From NCBI GenBank assembly GCA_035690485.1, contig DASSKL010000030.1:1-36241 (forward strand): a DNA stretch of 36,241 bases. Reading direction: 5' to 3'. The notes under the pieces are model-generated. The model was not told the origin of the DNA. It ran no database searches and saw nothing but the letters and a program-made list of their open reading frames with translations. The position numbers and the translations under genes were made by a program. This DNA is from Mycobacteriales bacterium (GTDB taxonomy: Bacteria > Actinomycetota > Actinomycetes > JAFAQI01 > DASSKL01). Below, one piece after another: positions 17,369-25,852 of the stretch. Positions within the stretch are counted from its first letter, which is position 1; every line of letters begins with the position of its first letter.

Positions 17369-18078
17369 AGATCCGCGCCAACACCGTTCTGCCTGCTGCC
17401 CGCAGGCCGGTGACCCTGCACACCGTCGACGGCCTGCGCCTCGTCGGCGAGCTCGCGCTGCCGGTCGACCGGCCGCCGGTCTCGACGATCGTCTGCCTGC
17501 ACCCGCTGCCGACGGCCGGCGGCATGATGGACAGCCATCTGCTGCGCAAGGCGGCCAACCGGCTGCCCGCCCTCGCCGGTGTCGCCGTACTCCGCTTCAA
17601 CACCCGCGGCACGGCCAGCGAGCAGGGTCGCAGCGAGGGTGCCTTCTCCGACGGCGGCGACGAGCGCTACGACGTAGCGGCGGCGATCGACCTCGTCGAC
17701 TACGAGGAGCTGCCGGCGCCGTGGCTGGTCGGGTGGTCGTTCGGCACCGACCTGGCGCTGCGTTTCGGCTGCGACCCGGCCGTGGTCGGCGCCGTGCTCA
17801 TCTCACCGCCCCTGCGCTACGCCCGCGACGACGACCTGCGCCGGTGGGGGGCGAGCGGCAAGCCGCTGGTCGCGATCGTGCCTGAGCTCGACGACTACCT
17901 CCGACCTGCGCAGGCGCGAGAGCGCTTCGCGCTGGTCCCGCAGGTCGAGATCGTTGCAGTACCCGGCGCCAAGCACCTGTTCGTCGGGCGTGCCGAGGAG
18001 GTGCTCGACGAGGTGGTCCGGCACGTCGCTCCGCACGCCTACCCGCTGCCGCGCGAGTGGCGGGAGCCCCCTACCTAG
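17365..18078 (+). CDS. Alpha/beta hydrolase of unknown substrate
   Basis: This 237-residue cytoplasmic hydrolase shows LHPLPTAGG (oxyanion-region HP motif), the nucleophile elbow GWSFGTD with Ser125, an acid around Asp176/Asp177 (PELDDYL) and a late His204 (GAKHLF). The pattern fits the small dienelactone-hydrolase-like esterases that have an NTRG segment before the elbow (LRFNTRGTASEQG). ATG 17365 is the third ATG of the 17-bp repeat and has no ribosome binding site of its own, so translation probably depends on re-initiation from the upstream frames. Confidence 0.8.
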   Translation: MEIRANTVLPAARRPVTLHTVDGLRLVGELALPVDRPPVSTIVCLHPLPTAGGMMDSHLLRKAANRLPALAGVAVLRFNTRGTASEQGRSEGAFSDGGDERYDVAAAIDLVDYEELPAPWLVGWSFGTDLALRFGCDPAVVGAVLISPPLRYARDDDLRRWGASGKPLVAIVPELDDYLRPAQARERFALVPQVEIVAVPGAKHLFVGRAEEVLDEVVRHVAPHAYPLPREWREPPT

Positions 18079-18082
18079 GCGT

Positions 18083-18088
18083 TACGGT
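18083..18088 (+). promoter_or_regulatory. -10 hexamer TACGGT, likely leaderless start of the hydrolase at 18096
   Basis: TACGGT is followed by seven bases and ATG 18096. It lies in the 17-base space after the previous gene, and no ribosome binding site is seen. Confidence 0.5.
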
Positions 18089-18095
18089 CGGGCGC

Positions 18096-18875
18096 ATGCC
18101 CGTGGATCTCTACCACCGGGAAACCGGCTCCGGCCGTCCGGTCGTGCTGCTGCACGCGTTCCCGCTGTCGTCCGCGATGTGGCTGGCGCAGCGCGAGTCC
18201 TTGGGAGCCGTCGCGCGCGTGATCACGCCCGACCAGCGGGGCTTCGGGGGCTCCCCGCTCGGCGACGACGAGCCGTCGCTCGATGCCGTGGCCGACGACG
18301 TGGCGCGGCTGCTCGACGCCAAGGACCTCGACCGGGTCGTCCTCGGCGGCCTGTCGATGGGCGGATACGTGGCGATGGCGTTCGTCCGGCGTCACGCGGA
18401 CCGCCTTGCCGGCTTGGTCCTCGCCGACACCAAGGCGAGCGAGGACCCGGCCGAGGGCAAGCAGCGGCGCGCGCAGCTCGCGACGACCGTGGAGTCCGAC
18501 GCCGAGTCGACGGTGCTCGTCGACCAGGTCTTGCCGACGCTCGTCGGCCCGACGACGATCGAGCGCCGCGCCCTGGTCTACGGCCGGGTCAAGGCACTCG
18601 TCCAGGCCGCGCCGCCCTCGGCGGTCGCCTGGGCGTCGCGTGCGATGGCGGCGAGACCCGAGTCGTTCGCGGCCCTGGCGTCCGTGCGGGTGCCAGCGCT
18701 CGTCGTCGTGGGGGAAGAAGACACGCTGTCGCCGCCGGCCGACGCGGAGGCGATGGCCGAGGCGCTGCCGAACGCGCGCCTCGTCCGGATCCCTGCTGCG
18801 GGGCACCTGACCGCGGTCGAGGCGCCCGAGGAGTTCAACGCGGCGTGCCGGGACTACCTCGACGCGCTGGCCTGA
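18096..18875 (+). CDS. Alpha/beta hydrolase
   Basis: This 259-residue hydrolase is of the classic alpha/beta-fold_1 type. It has the oxyanion motif LLHAFPLS, PDQRGFGGS, the nucleophile elbow GGLSMGGY with Ser87, Asp209 in GEEDTLSP and His237 in AAGHLTAVE, so the full catalytic triad is present. The substrate cannot be told from sequence; esterases and enol-lactonases share this layout. ATG 18096 is chosen because it fits family starts and the -10 spacing; the frame is open back to 18057. Confidence 0.85.
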   Translation: MPVDLYHRETGSGRPVVLLHAFPLSSAMWLAQRESLGAVARVITPDQRGFGGSPLGDDEPSLDAVADDVARLLDAKDLDRVVLGGLSMGGYVAMAFVRRHADRLAGLVLADTKASEDPAEGKQRRAQLATTVESDAESTVLVDQVLPTLVGPTTIERRALVYGRVKALVQAAPPSAVAWASRAMAARPESFAALASVRVPALVVVGEEDTLSPPADAEAMAEALPNARLVRIPAAGHLTAVEAPEEFNAACRDYLDALA

Positions 18876-18946
18876 CCGGCGCTTCCCTGGCCGGCTCTGC
18901 GTGCCCGGCCCGGCCTGACCTGACCTGGCCGGCGCTTCCCTGGCCG
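18876..18946. repeat. 18-bp direct repeat between convergent genes
   Basis: CCGGCGCTTCCCTGGCCG occurs at 18876-18893 and 18929-18946, filling most of the 83-bp space between the convergent hydrolase and DivIVA-type genes. No clear hairpin with a T-tract is seen. Confidence 0.8.
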
Positions 18947-18958
18947 CCGCCCCGGCGA

Positions 18959-19666
18959 CTACGGGGTGTCGGCCGCCGTCGCACCGGTCAGCGTGAGCAG
19001 CCGGTCGCGCAGCTCGTCGAGCTGGGCGCGGATCTCGTCGCGCTGGGTGCCGAGCCGCTCGACCTCCTCGCGAGCGGCCCGCAGCATGGCATCGGCCTGA
19101 ACCCGGGCGTCCTCGGTGATCGTCTGTGCCCGCTGCCGGGCATCGTCCAGCACCGCCTCGGCCCGGTCCTGCGCCGCGCTGCTGATGCGGCTGGCGTCGT
19201 GCTCGGCGTCCCGGAGCAGCTCGTGGCGGCGCGCGGCGACCTCCTGCTCGAGCCGGGCGACCTCGGCGCGGGCGTCGGCGGTCTCCTGCCGGGCGGCGGT
19301 CCGGATCGCGGTCGCCTCCTCCTCGGCCAGCGCGAGGATGCGGGCGACCCGCCGGCCCAGTCCTGCGTAGGACCCGGCGTCGTCAGGCTCGACCTGCGCG
19401 GGCACGGCCTCCTGCTGCCGCCGGAGCTCGGCGGCCTCGGCCCGCGCGGCCTCGGCGGCTTGTTCCGACCGGGCGAGGAGAGCCTCCACCGCCTCGAGAT
19501 GGTGGTCGACCTGGACGCGGTCGTAGCCGCGCAGCACGACGTCGAAGCCGCGCTGCGAGCCGTCGCCGTCCATCAGGTCGGAGGTGGGGGGCGGAATCTG
19601 GGCACGGGTGACCGGGTGACTCATGTGGCCCGGTCTTCCCGGCGTACGCCGCGGTGTATCACTCAT
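18959..19666 (-). CDS. DivIVA-domain coiled-coil protein (FilP/Scy-like)
   Basis: This 235-residue protein has an N-terminal DivIVA-like segment (GFDVVLRGYDRVQVDHHLEAVEALL, about residues 40-65). A long coiled coil rich in Ala, Glu, Arg and Gln follows to about residue 225. In Streptomyces the cytoskeletal proteins Scy and FilP are encoded beside the epimerase, thiolase and meaB genes, as here, which supports a role in cell-pole or cytoskeletal organisation. It is far shorter than Scy. ATG 19666 overlaps the epimerase stop as ATGA, indicating coupling; ATG 19624 is an alternative start. Confidence 0.8.
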   Translation of the reverse strand: MSDTPRRTPGRPGHMSHPVTRAQIPPPTSDLMDGDGSQRGFDVVLRGYDRVQVDHHLEAVEALLARSEQAAEAARAEAAELRRQQEAVPAQVEPDDAGSYAGLGRRVARILALAEEEATAIRTAARQETADARAEVARLEQEVAARRHELLRDAEHDASRISSAAQDRAEAVLDDARQRAQTITEDARVQADAMLRAAREEVERLGTQRDEIRAQLDELRDRLLTLTGATAADTP

Positions 19667-20085
19667 CGGCCGGCGGCCTGGACCAGCTCGGTCAGGACAC
19701 CGCCGACGCTCTTCGGGTGCAGGAACGCGATCGAGGCGCCCATCGAGCCGTGCCGCGGTCGCCCGTCGACCAGCCGGACGCCCTTGCCGCTCAGATCGGC
19801 GAGCGCGGCGGCGACGTCGTCGACGCCGTAGCCGATGTGGTGCACGCCCTCGCCGTTGCGGGCGAGGAACTTCCCGACCGGCGTGTCCTCGGCGAGCGGC
19901 TCGAGCAGCTGCACGTACGACCCGCCGTTCGGTCCGTCCGCGACGACGAGCATCGCCTCGCGCACGCCCTGCGCCTCGTTGGTCTCGCGCGACACCACCG
20001 TCAGCCCGAACGTCGACTCGTAGAACTGCGCGCTCTGCTCGAGGTCGTGGACGGCGATCCCGACGTGGTCGATGCGGGTGAACAC
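19663..20085 (-). CDS. mce: Methylmalonyl-CoA epimerase
   Basis: This enzyme interconverts the (2S) and (2R) forms of methylmalonyl-CoA, feeding B12-dependent mutase; Mce enzymes can also act on ethylmalonyl-CoA. It has 140 residues in two VOC (glyoxalase-type) modules. Metal ligands by family pattern are His7 (RIDHVGIAV), Gln59 (YVQLLEP), His83 (VHHIGYGV) and Glu133 (LTELVQ). GTG 20085 has GAGGAG about seven bases upstream, and the frame is open to 20136 without support. It is divergent from the thiolase gene and coupled to the coiled-coil gene. Confidence 0.93.
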   Translation of the reverse strand: MFTRIDHVGIAVHDLEQSAQFYESTFGLTVVSRETNEAQGVREAMLVVADGPNGGSYVQLLEPLAEDTPVGKFLARNGEGVHHIGYGVDDVAAALADLSGKGVRLVDGRPRHGSMGASIAFLHPKSVGGVLTELVQAAGR

Positions 20086-20120
20086 TGCGCGCTCCTCGGC
20101 TCGACGGCGTACCGGCTGAC

Positions 20121-20126
20121 TATCGT
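20121..20126 (+). promoter_or_regulatory. Candidate -10 hexamer TATCGT of the thiolase-meaB operon
   Basis: TATCGT lies in the 74-bp divergent space between mce and the thiolase. It would give a leader of about 27 bases with the GGAGG ribosome binding site at 20150-20154. Confidence 0.4.
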
Positions 20127-20159
20127 GGCAGCACACCCCGCACGTCGCTGGAGGCCCTC

Positions 20160-21347
20160 ATGCCAGGCTCGGTCATCGTCTCCGGCGCACGCACGCCGAT
20201 CGGGCGCCTGCTGGGCGGGCTGAAGGACTTCCAGGCTGCGGATCTCGGCGGGGTCGCGATCGCGGCGGCGCTGCAGCGTGCCGGCATCGCCGGTGACGAG
20301 GTCGACTACGTGATCATGGGGCACGTGCTCCAGGCCGGCGCGGGCCAGATCACCGCCCGGCAGGCCGCGGTCAAGGGCGGCGTCCCGATGACGGTGCCGG
20401 CGCTCACCGTCAACAAGGTGTGCCTGTCCGGGCTCGACGCCATCGCGCTGGCCGATCAGCTGATCTCCGTCGGGGAGTACGACGTCGTCGTCGCGGGCGG
20501 CATGGAGTCGATGACCAACGCGCCGCACCTGCTGCCCGGCGCTCGTGCTGGTTACCGCTACGGCAACGGCACGCTCGTCGACTCCATGGCACATGACGGG
20601 TTGTTCTGCGCCTTCGACCAGTGCTCGATGGGTGAGTCGACCGAGCGGTACAACGCCCGGCTCGGCATCAGCCGCGAGGAGCAGGACGAGTTCTCCGCCC
20701 GCTCGCACGAGCGGGCCGCCGCCGCCGCCAAGAACGGCCTGTTCGACGACGAGGTCGTCCCCGTCCTGATCCCGCAGCGCAGGGGCGACCCGGTGCCGTT
20801 CACCGAGGACGAGGGCGTGCGCGCCGACACCACGGTCGAGTCGCTGGGCCGGCTGCGCCCGGCGTTCGCCCCCGACGGCACGATCACCGCGGGCTCGGCC
20901 TCCCAGATCTCCGACGGCGGATGCGCCGTCGTCGTCATGTCGCGGGCCAAGGCGGCGGAGCTCGGCGCGCCGGTGCTCGCCGAGGTCGGCGCGCACGGGG
21001 TGGTCGCCGGACCCGATGCGAGCTTGCAGTCCCAGCCGGCCAACGCCATCACGAAGGCCCTCGGCCGCGAGGGGCTCTCGCCGGCGGACCTCGACCTGCT
21101 CGAGATCAACGAGGCGTTCGCCTCGGTCGCGATCCAGTCGATGCGCGAGCTGGGCGTCGGGGCGGAGCGGGTCAACGTCAACGGCGGCGCCATCGCGCTC
21201 GGCCACCCCATCGGCATGTCCGGTGCCCGTCTCGCGCTCACCCTCGCCCTCGAGCTGCGCCGCCGCGGTGGTGGTCTGGGCGCGGCCGGGCTGTGCGGCG
21301 GCGGCGGCCAGGGTGACGCTCTGCTGCTGCGGGTGCCGGCGGCGTGA
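20160..21347 (+). CDS. Acetyl-CoA C-acetyltransferase (thiolase)
   Basis: This 395-residue thiolase joins two acetyl-CoA into acetoacetyl-CoA, or cleaves it. The nucleophile Cys88 (VNKVCLSG), His349 ([10 protein letters not shown]), the NEAF motif at about 317-320 and Cys379 (GLCGGGGQG) are all present, so it should be active. The mycobacterial equivalent at this locus is fadA4, from memory. ATG 20160 has GGAGG upstream. Its stop overlaps the meaB GTG by four bases (GTGA), one operon. In this company it may supply acetoacetyl-CoA to the ethylmalonyl-CoA route, but that is inference. Confidence 0.94.
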   Translation: MPGSVIVSGARTPIGRLLGGLKDFQAADLGGVAIAAALQRAGIAGDEVDYVIMGHVLQAGAGQITARQAAVKGGVPMTVPALTVNKVCLSGLDAIALADQLISVGEYDVVVAGGMESMTNAPHLLPGARAGYRYGNGTLVDSMAHDGLFCAFDQCSMGESTERYNARLGISREEQDEFSARSHERAAAAAKNGLFDDEVVPVLIPQRRGDPVPFTEDEGVRADTTVESLGRLRPAFAPDGTITAGSASQISDGGCAVVVMSRAKAAELGAPVLAEVGAHGVVAGPDASLQSQPANAITKALGREGLSPADLDLLEINEAFASVAIQSMRELGVGAERVNVNGGAIALGHPIGMSGARLALTLALELRRRGGGLGAAGLCGGGGQGDALLLRVPAA

Positions 21348-22306
21348 GAGCCGCCCCCGCAGACGTCTCCGAACTGGTCGAGCGCGCGGTCAAGGGTGAG
21401 GCGCGCGCGGTTGCCCGGCTGATCTCCCTGGTCGAGGACGCCTCGCCGCTGCTGCGCGAGGCCATGGCCGCTCTCGCGCCGCACACCGGCCACGCCCGGG
21501 TCATCGGGCTGACCGGCTCGCCCGGAGTCGGCAAGTCGACGTCGACCAACGCGCTGGTGGGGGAGTACCGCTCCCGGGGGTTGCGGGTCGGGGTCCTCGC
21601 GGTCGATCCGTCGTCGCCGTTCTCGGGTGGGGCGCTGCTCGGTGACCGGGTGCGGATGCAGGACCACGCGACCGACTCCGGCGTCTACATCCGCTCGATG
21701 GCCTCGCGCGGGCACCTCGGCGGCCTCGCCTGGACCACGCCGCAGGCCCTGCGGGTGCTCGACGCCGCCGGCTGCGACGTCGTGCTCGTCGAGACGGTGG
21801 GGGTTGGCCAGGCCGAGGTCGAGATCGCCTCGCTCGCCGACTCCACCGTCGTGCTGGTCGCTCCCGGCATGGGCGACTCGATCCAGGCCGCGAAGGCCGG
21901 GATCCTCGAGGTCGCCGACGTGTTCGTCGTCAACAAGGCCGACCGCGACGGCGCCGACGCCACCGCGCGCGACCTGCGCCACATGCTCTCGCTCGGCGAC
22001 CGTACCGAGGGTTCCTGGGTGCCGCCGATCGTCAAGACCGTCGCGTCTCGCGGTGAGGGCGTTGCCGAGGTGGTCGACGCGCTGGAGCGCCACGATGCCT
22101 GGCTGCGCTCGAGCGGCCGCCTCGACGCCCGCCGACGCGAGCGGGCGGCCGACGAGGTCGAGGCCATCGCGGTGACGTCGCTGCGGGAGCGGATGGGCGA
22201 CCTGCGCGGCGGTCGGCTGCTCGACACGCTCGCGGGGCGCGTCGTGGCCGGGGAGATCGACCCGTACGCCGCCGCCGACCAGCTCGTCGCCGGCGTGACC
22301 GGCTGA
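21344..22306 (+). CDS. meaB: MeaB/ArgK-type GTPase, chaperone of B12-dependent mutases
   Basis: MeaB uses GTP to protect acyl-CoA mutases and to gate delivery of adenosylcobalamin from the adenosyltransferase. It has 320 residues. The G-motifs are the P-loop GSPGVGKS (58-65), [16 protein letters not shown] (switch region), ETVGVGQ (150-156) and NKAD (197-200). The C-terminal dimerisation helix pair is present. GTG 21344 overlaps the thiolase stop. It is a natural partner for IcmA at 24179 and MeaA at 7491, with the PduO protein at 3083 supplying cofactor. Confidence 0.96.
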   Translation: MRAAPADVSELVERAVKGEARAVARLISLVEDASPLLREAMAALAPHTGHARVIGLTGSPGVGKSTSTNALVGEYRSRGLRVGVLAVDPSSPFSGGALLGDRVRMQDHATDSGVYIRSMASRGHLGGLAWTTPQALRVLDAAGCDVVLVETVGVGQAEVEIASLADSTVVLVAPGMGDSIQAAKAGILEVADVFVVNKADRDGADATARDLRHMLSLGDRTEGSWVPPIVKTVASRGEGVAEVVDALERHDAWLRSSGRLDARRRERAADEVEAIAVTSLRERMGDLRGGRLLDTLAGRVVAGEIDPYAAADQLVAGVTG

Positions 22307-22315
22307 TCCCGGTGG

Positions 22316-23071
22316 CTACGACGCGTCGCGGGCGCTGCGCCCGAGCTGGTCGAGCACGTCGCTGGACCACCGGCCGACGAACTCGCTGATCGCCGCGTCG
22401 AGCGCGGCGGCCAGCTCGGTGTCGACCGCGACCCGGGCGAGCGGGCGCAGCCGCTCGACGAGGGACGCGAGCGCCGGCAGCTCGGCGTCGCTGGGCATCC
22501 AGCCCGGGCCGTGCGCGTCGATGACGTGACCGGCCACGGTCGCGACGAAGTCGTCGGCGACCGCGCTGACGCGCTCGCGCAGCCGGGCCGCGAGGTCGAG
22601 CACGTCGCCGAGGGGGATGCCGATCGCCACCAGCTCGGCGCCGGCGCGCAGCAGCCGCGGGTTCGGCACCCGGTAGCGGTCGCCCTCGGGCACCAGCAGG
22701 CCGAGCTCGATCGACCGCTCGGTGGCGCGCGGGTCGTCGCTGCCGAACATCGTGACCAGCTCGTCGTAGGTCAGGTAGGCCGGGATCTCCCCCGAACCCG
22801 GCGCGAGCAGCGCCGCCTCCAGGCCGAGGACCCGGCCCAGGTCGTCACCGGCCTCCCACGAGCGGACGAAGTCGGCGATGTGCGCGGAGGTGTAGCCGCG
22901 GTCGAGCAGGCGCCCGATCAGCCGGAGCCGGCCGAGATGCGTGTCGTCGTAGAGGCCGGTGCGGCCGACCCGGCGGGGCGGCGGCAGCAGCCCGCGCTCC
23001 TGGTAGGCGCGCACGTTGCGCACGGTCATGTCCGCGGCCCGGGCGAGCTCGTCGATGCGGTAGTCGGTCAT
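22316..23071 (-). CDS. MerR-family transcriptional regulator
   Basis: This 251-residue regulator starts with the MerR winged helix (YRIDELARAADMTVRNVRAYQERGLLPPPRR, about residues 4-34), followed by the RLRLIGRLLDRGYTSAHI segment and a dimerisation helix. The C-terminal 150 residues form an unrecognised effector domain with no Cys-rich metal site. ATG 23071 has GAGGGA six bases upstream. It is divergent from the diiron oxygenase gene, and a perfect 20-bp palindrome lies between them. It probably controls that gene and itself. A long frame continues upstream through the neighbouring genes, but it is only a GC-rich shadow. Confidence 0.92.
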   Translation of the reverse strand: MTDYRIDELARAADMTVRNVRAYQERGLLPPPRRVGRTGLYDDTHLGRLRLIGRLLDRGYTSAHIADFVRSWEAGDDLGRVLGLEAALLAPGSGEIPAYLTYDELVTMFGSDDPRATERSIELGLLVPEGDRYRVPNPRLLRAGAELVAIGIPLGDVLDLAARLRERVSAVADDFVATVAGHVIDAHGPGWMPSDAELPALASLVERLRPLARVAVDTELAAALDAAISEFVGRWSSDVLDQLGRSARDAS

Positions 23072-23101
23072 CACCCGTCCCTCGGCGGCTGTGACGCAAC
23101 G

Positions 23102-23107
23102 AACATA
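23102..23107 (-). promoter_or_regulatory. Candidate -10 hexamer TATGTT of the merR gene
   Basis: On the minus strand TATGTT lies 30 bases before ATG 23071. The palindrome at 23120-23139 begins 12 bases further upstream and would cover the -35 position, allowing autorepression. Confidence 0.4.
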
Positions 23108-23119
23108 CCACGAAGCCTT

Positions 23120-23139
23120 GTGCCATTGACGAATGGCAC
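23120..23139. promoter_or_regulatory. Palindromic operator between merR and the diiron oxygenase gene
   Basis: GTGCCATT (23120-23127) and AATGGCAC (23132-23139) are perfect inverted repeats around GACG. A TTGACG box (23126-23131), close to a -35 consensus for the oxygenase gene, is embedded in it. MerR proteins bind such dyads at or between the -35 and -10 boxes, so this is the likely regulator site. Confidence 0.7.
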
Positions 23140-23185
23140 CTTTAATCATGGGTAGGTAGTGACCGACGCGACGAGAGGAACCGAC

Positions 23186-24118
23186 ATGACCGCCGCGATG
23201 ACCACCCAAGAGATCGCCGACGCTCCCGTCGTGGCGCGCATCCGCGACCGCCAGCGGACCGGAGAGCGGCTGCTGCGTTCGGCGCAGAAGCTGTCCTTCG
23301 ACCCGATGACCGAGATCGACTGGGACGCGCCGCTGGCGCCGGACCGCTACTTCGAGGCCCCGCACCGGTGCTCGCTCTACGGCACGACGCTGTGGGACGG
23401 CCTGACCGAGGAGCAGCGCATCGAGCTGACCAAGCACGAGGTCGCGAGCATCGCCAGCGTCGGCATCTGGTTCGAGGAGATCCTCATGCAGATGCTGCTG
23501 CGCTACGCCTACGACCGCGACGCCACCCGCAGCGACATCCAGTGGACGCTGACCGAGATCGGCGACGAGTGCCGCCACTCGGTGATGTTCGCCAAGATGA
23601 TCGCGAAGTTCGGCGCGCCGGCGTACGGCGTGTCGCGGTTGTCGCACGAGCTCGGCCGGCTGTTCAAGACCACGTCCGACGGCGTACTGACCTTCGCCGG
23701 CACGATGTACGTCGAGGAGATCCTCGACGCCTTCCAGCGTGAGGCGATGGACGACGACGCGCTGCAGCCGCTGGTGCGGCAGGTGTCGCGCATCCACGTC
23801 ATCGAGGAGGCGCGGCACATCAGCTACGCGCGGGAGGAGTCGCTGCGCGCCTGGGCGGGGCGCAACCGTGTCGCCAAGGCCTACGACCGGCTGATGCTGG
23901 GTCTCGTCATCGAACGGGCCACCAGCGCGCTGGTCAACCCGCGGGTCTACGCCACCGTCGGGCTCGACCCGCAGCAGGCCGCGGCCGCCGCCGAGGCCAA
24001 CCCGCACTGGCGTGCCACCAAGCGCTGGGCCGCCGAGAAGGTGCTCGGGGTCTTCCGCGACGCCGGTCTCATCGGCCCCGAGAACGAGTGGCTGCTGCGT
24101 CACGCCGGCGTCGTCTGA
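23186..24118 (+). CDS. AurF-like diiron oxygenase
   Basis: This 310-residue helical protein belongs to the AurF (p-aminobenzoate N-oxygenase) family of dinuclear iron oxygenases. Ligand positions follow AurF spacing: Glu97 or Glu98 (WFEEIL), Glu128 and His131 (GDECRH), Glu177 or Glu178 (YVEEIL), then His204, Glu208 and His211 (HVIEEARH). All seven ligands can be placed, so an active diiron site is likely. The substrate is unknown; the family covers N-oxygenation of arylamines and other oxidations. ATG 23186 has AGAGGA upstream; GTG 23159 is in frame and possible. Control by the divergent MerR protein is inferred from the shared palindrome. Confidence 0.88.
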   Translation: MTAAMTTQEIADAPVVARIRDRQRTGERLLRSAQKLSFDPMTEIDWDAPLAPDRYFEAPHRCSLYGTTLWDGLTEEQRIELTKHEVASIASVGIWFEEILMQMLLRYAYDRDATRSDIQWTLTEIGDECRHSVMFAKMIAKFGAPAYGVSRLSHELGRLFKTTSDGVLTFAGTMYVEEILDAFQREAMDDDALQPLVRQVSRIHVIEEARHISYAREESLRAWAGRNRVAKAYDRLMLGLVIERATSALVNPRVYATVGLDPQQAAAAAEANPHWRATKRWAAEKVLGVFRDAGLIGPENEWLLRHAGVV

Positions 24119-24166
24119 CCTGCCGCTCTTGGCGGTGATCCACGCGCCGCGGCCGCGCGGCCCGCG

Positions 24167-24172
24167 TAGCCT
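24167..24172 (+). promoter_or_regulatory. -10 hexamer TAGCCT, likely leaderless start of icmA
   Basis: TAGCCT is followed by six bases and GTG 24179. No ribosome binding site is seen. icmA thus has its own promoter, apart from that of the oxygenase gene. Confidence 0.5.
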
Positions 24173-24178
24173 GCAGGC

Positions 24179-25852
24179 GTGGACGCTGAGGAGATCGAGG
24201 CGGGTCGTCGGCGCTGGCGGGAGCGGTATGCGGCTGCACCCAAACGCGACGCGGATTTCACGACGTTGTCCGGGGTGGAGGTGGATCCGGTCTACGGGCC
24301 GGTGCCGGGCGTGTCGGTGCCGGGGTTCGAGCGGATCGGCTGGCCGGGGGAGTTCCCGTTCACCCGGGGTCTGTATGCGACGGGTTATCGGGGTCGGCCG
24401 TGGACGATCCGGCAGTTCGCGGGGTTCGGTAACGCGGCGCAGACCAACGAGCGCTATCGGATGATCCTGGCTGCTGGTGGTGGCGGGTTGTCGGTGGCGT
24501 TCGACATGCCGACGTTGATGGGCCGCGACTCCGATGACGCGCGGGCGCTTGGTGAGGTGGGGCATTGCGGGGTGGCGATCGACTCGGCGGCGGACATGGA
24601 TGTGCTGTTCGCCGGCATCCCGCTGGGTGAGGTCACGACGTCGATGACGATCTCGGGTCCGGCGGTGCCGATCTTCTGCATGTACCTGGTCGCCGCCGAG
24701 CGTCAGGGGGTGGACCTGTCCGCGCTGGACGGCACGTTGCAGACCGACATCTTCAAGGAGTACATCGCGCAGAAGGAGTGGCTGTTCGGCCCGGAGCCGC
24801 ACCTGCGGCTGATCGGTGACCTGATGGCCTTCTGCGCGGCGCAGATCCCCCGTTACAAGCCGGTCAGCGTGTCGGGCTACCACATCCGGGAGGCCGGGTC
24901 GACCGCCGCGCAGGAGCTCGCGTACACCCTCGCGGACGGGTTCGCCTACGTGGAGCTGGGTCTGTCCCGTGGGCTGGACGTGGACACCTTCGCTCCGGGC
25001 CTGTCGTTCTTCTTCGACGCGCACGTCGACTTCTTCGAGGAGATCGCGAAGTTCCGGGCGGCGCGCCGTATCTGGGCGCGCTGGCTGCGTGACGTCTACG
25101 GCGCAAAGACCGAGCGGGCGCAGTGGCTGCGGTTCCACACCCAGACCGCCGGGGTGTCGTTGACGGCGCAGCAGCCGGACAACAACATCACCCGCACCGC
25201 GATCGAGGCCCTCGCCGCGGTGCTGGGCGGCACGAACAGCCTGCACACGAACGCGCTGGACGAGGTGCTCGCCCTGCCGTCGCAGAAGGCGGCGGAGATC
25301 GCGTTGCGCACCCAGCAGGTGATCGCCGAGGAGACCGGGGTGATGAACGTCGCCGACCCGCTGGGCGGCTCCTGGTACGTCGAAGCCTTGACCGACGAGA
25401 TGGAACGCCAGGCCGAGGCGATCTTCGCCCGGATCAAGGACATGAGCGCCGACGGGTCGATGACCGCCGGCATCCTGCGCGGCATCGAGGACGGCTGGTT
25501 CATGGCCGAGATCGCCGACGCGGCGTTCGTCTACCAGCAGCAGCTGGAGAAGGGCGAGAAGAAGGTCGTCGGCGTCAACGTCGCCACCGACAGCGCGGTC
25601 GGCGCCCTGGACATCCTGCGCGTCTCCCACGAGGTCGAGGTCGAGCAGCGCCGGGTGCTCGCCGACCGGCGGGCCGCCCGCGACCAGGCCGCCGTCGACA
25701 CCGCCCTCGAGCGCATGGTCGAGGCCGCCCGCAGCGACGCGAACATGGTCCCCGCCATGCTGGAGGCGGCCCGCGCCGAAGCCACCCTCGGCGAGATCTG
25801 CGACGCCCTACGCGCCGAGTGGGGCACCTACATGGAGCCCCCGAGGTTCTGA
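24179..25852 (+). CDS. icmA: Isobutyryl-CoA mutase large subunit (IcmA-type)
   Basis: This is a 557-residue substrate-binding subunit of a B12-dependent acyl-CoA mutase, without a B12 domain. Isobutyryl-CoA mutase interconverts isobutyryl-CoA and n-butyryl-CoA. The position equal to Tyr89 of methylmalonyl-CoA mutase is Phe80 (TIRQFAGF) and that equal to Arg207 is Gln198 (EYIAQKEW). Phe80/Gln198 is the published isobutyryl-CoA mutase signature with the same numbering in Streptomyces IcmA. Tyr234 and His235 match Tyr243/His244. The small B12-binding partner (IcmB) must lie elsewhere. GTG 24179 is supported by the -10 and by this numbering. Codon use shifts from G-ending to C-ending along the gene. 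Confidence 0.88.
   Translation: MDAEEIEAGRRRWRERYAAAPKRDADFTTLSGVEVDPVYGPVPGVSVPGFERIGWPGEFPFTRGLYATGYRGRPWTIRQFAGFGNAAQTNERYRMILAAGGGGLSVAFDMPTLMGRDSDDARALGEVGHCGVAIDSAADMDVLFAGIPLGEVTTSMTISGPAVPIFCMYLVAAERQGVDLSALDGTLQTDIFKEYIAQKEWLFGPEPHLRLIGDLMAFCAAQIPRYKPVSVSGYHIREAGSTAAQELAYTLADGFAYVELGLSRGLDVDTFAPGLSFFFDAHVDFFEEIAKFRAARRIWARWLRDVYGAKTERAQWLRFHTQTAGVSLTAQQPDNNITRTAIEALAAVLGGTNSLHTNALDEVLALPSQKAAEIALRTQQVIAEETGVMNVADPLGGSWYVEALTDEMERQAEAIFARIKDMSADGSMTAGILRGIEDGWFMAEIADAAFVYQQQLEKGEKKVVGVNVATDSAVGALDILRVSHEVEVEQRRVLADRRAARDQAAVDTALERMVEAARSDANMVPAMLEAARAEATLGEICDALRAEWGTYMEPPRF

Noticed and set aside
22316-25630. Very long minus-strand open frame (about 1100 codons) across the oxygenase and icmA genes
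   Set aside because: Only its last 251 codons match a family (MerR). The upstream part is antisense to well-supported genes and is low-complexity Arg/Asp/His-rich, typical of shadows in GC-rich DNA.
24179-25852. Annotation as methylmalonyl-CoA mutase large subunit
   Set aside because: The specificity residues are Phe80 and Gln198, not Tyr and Arg, and the B12 domain is absent, so the isobutyryl-CoA type is preferred.
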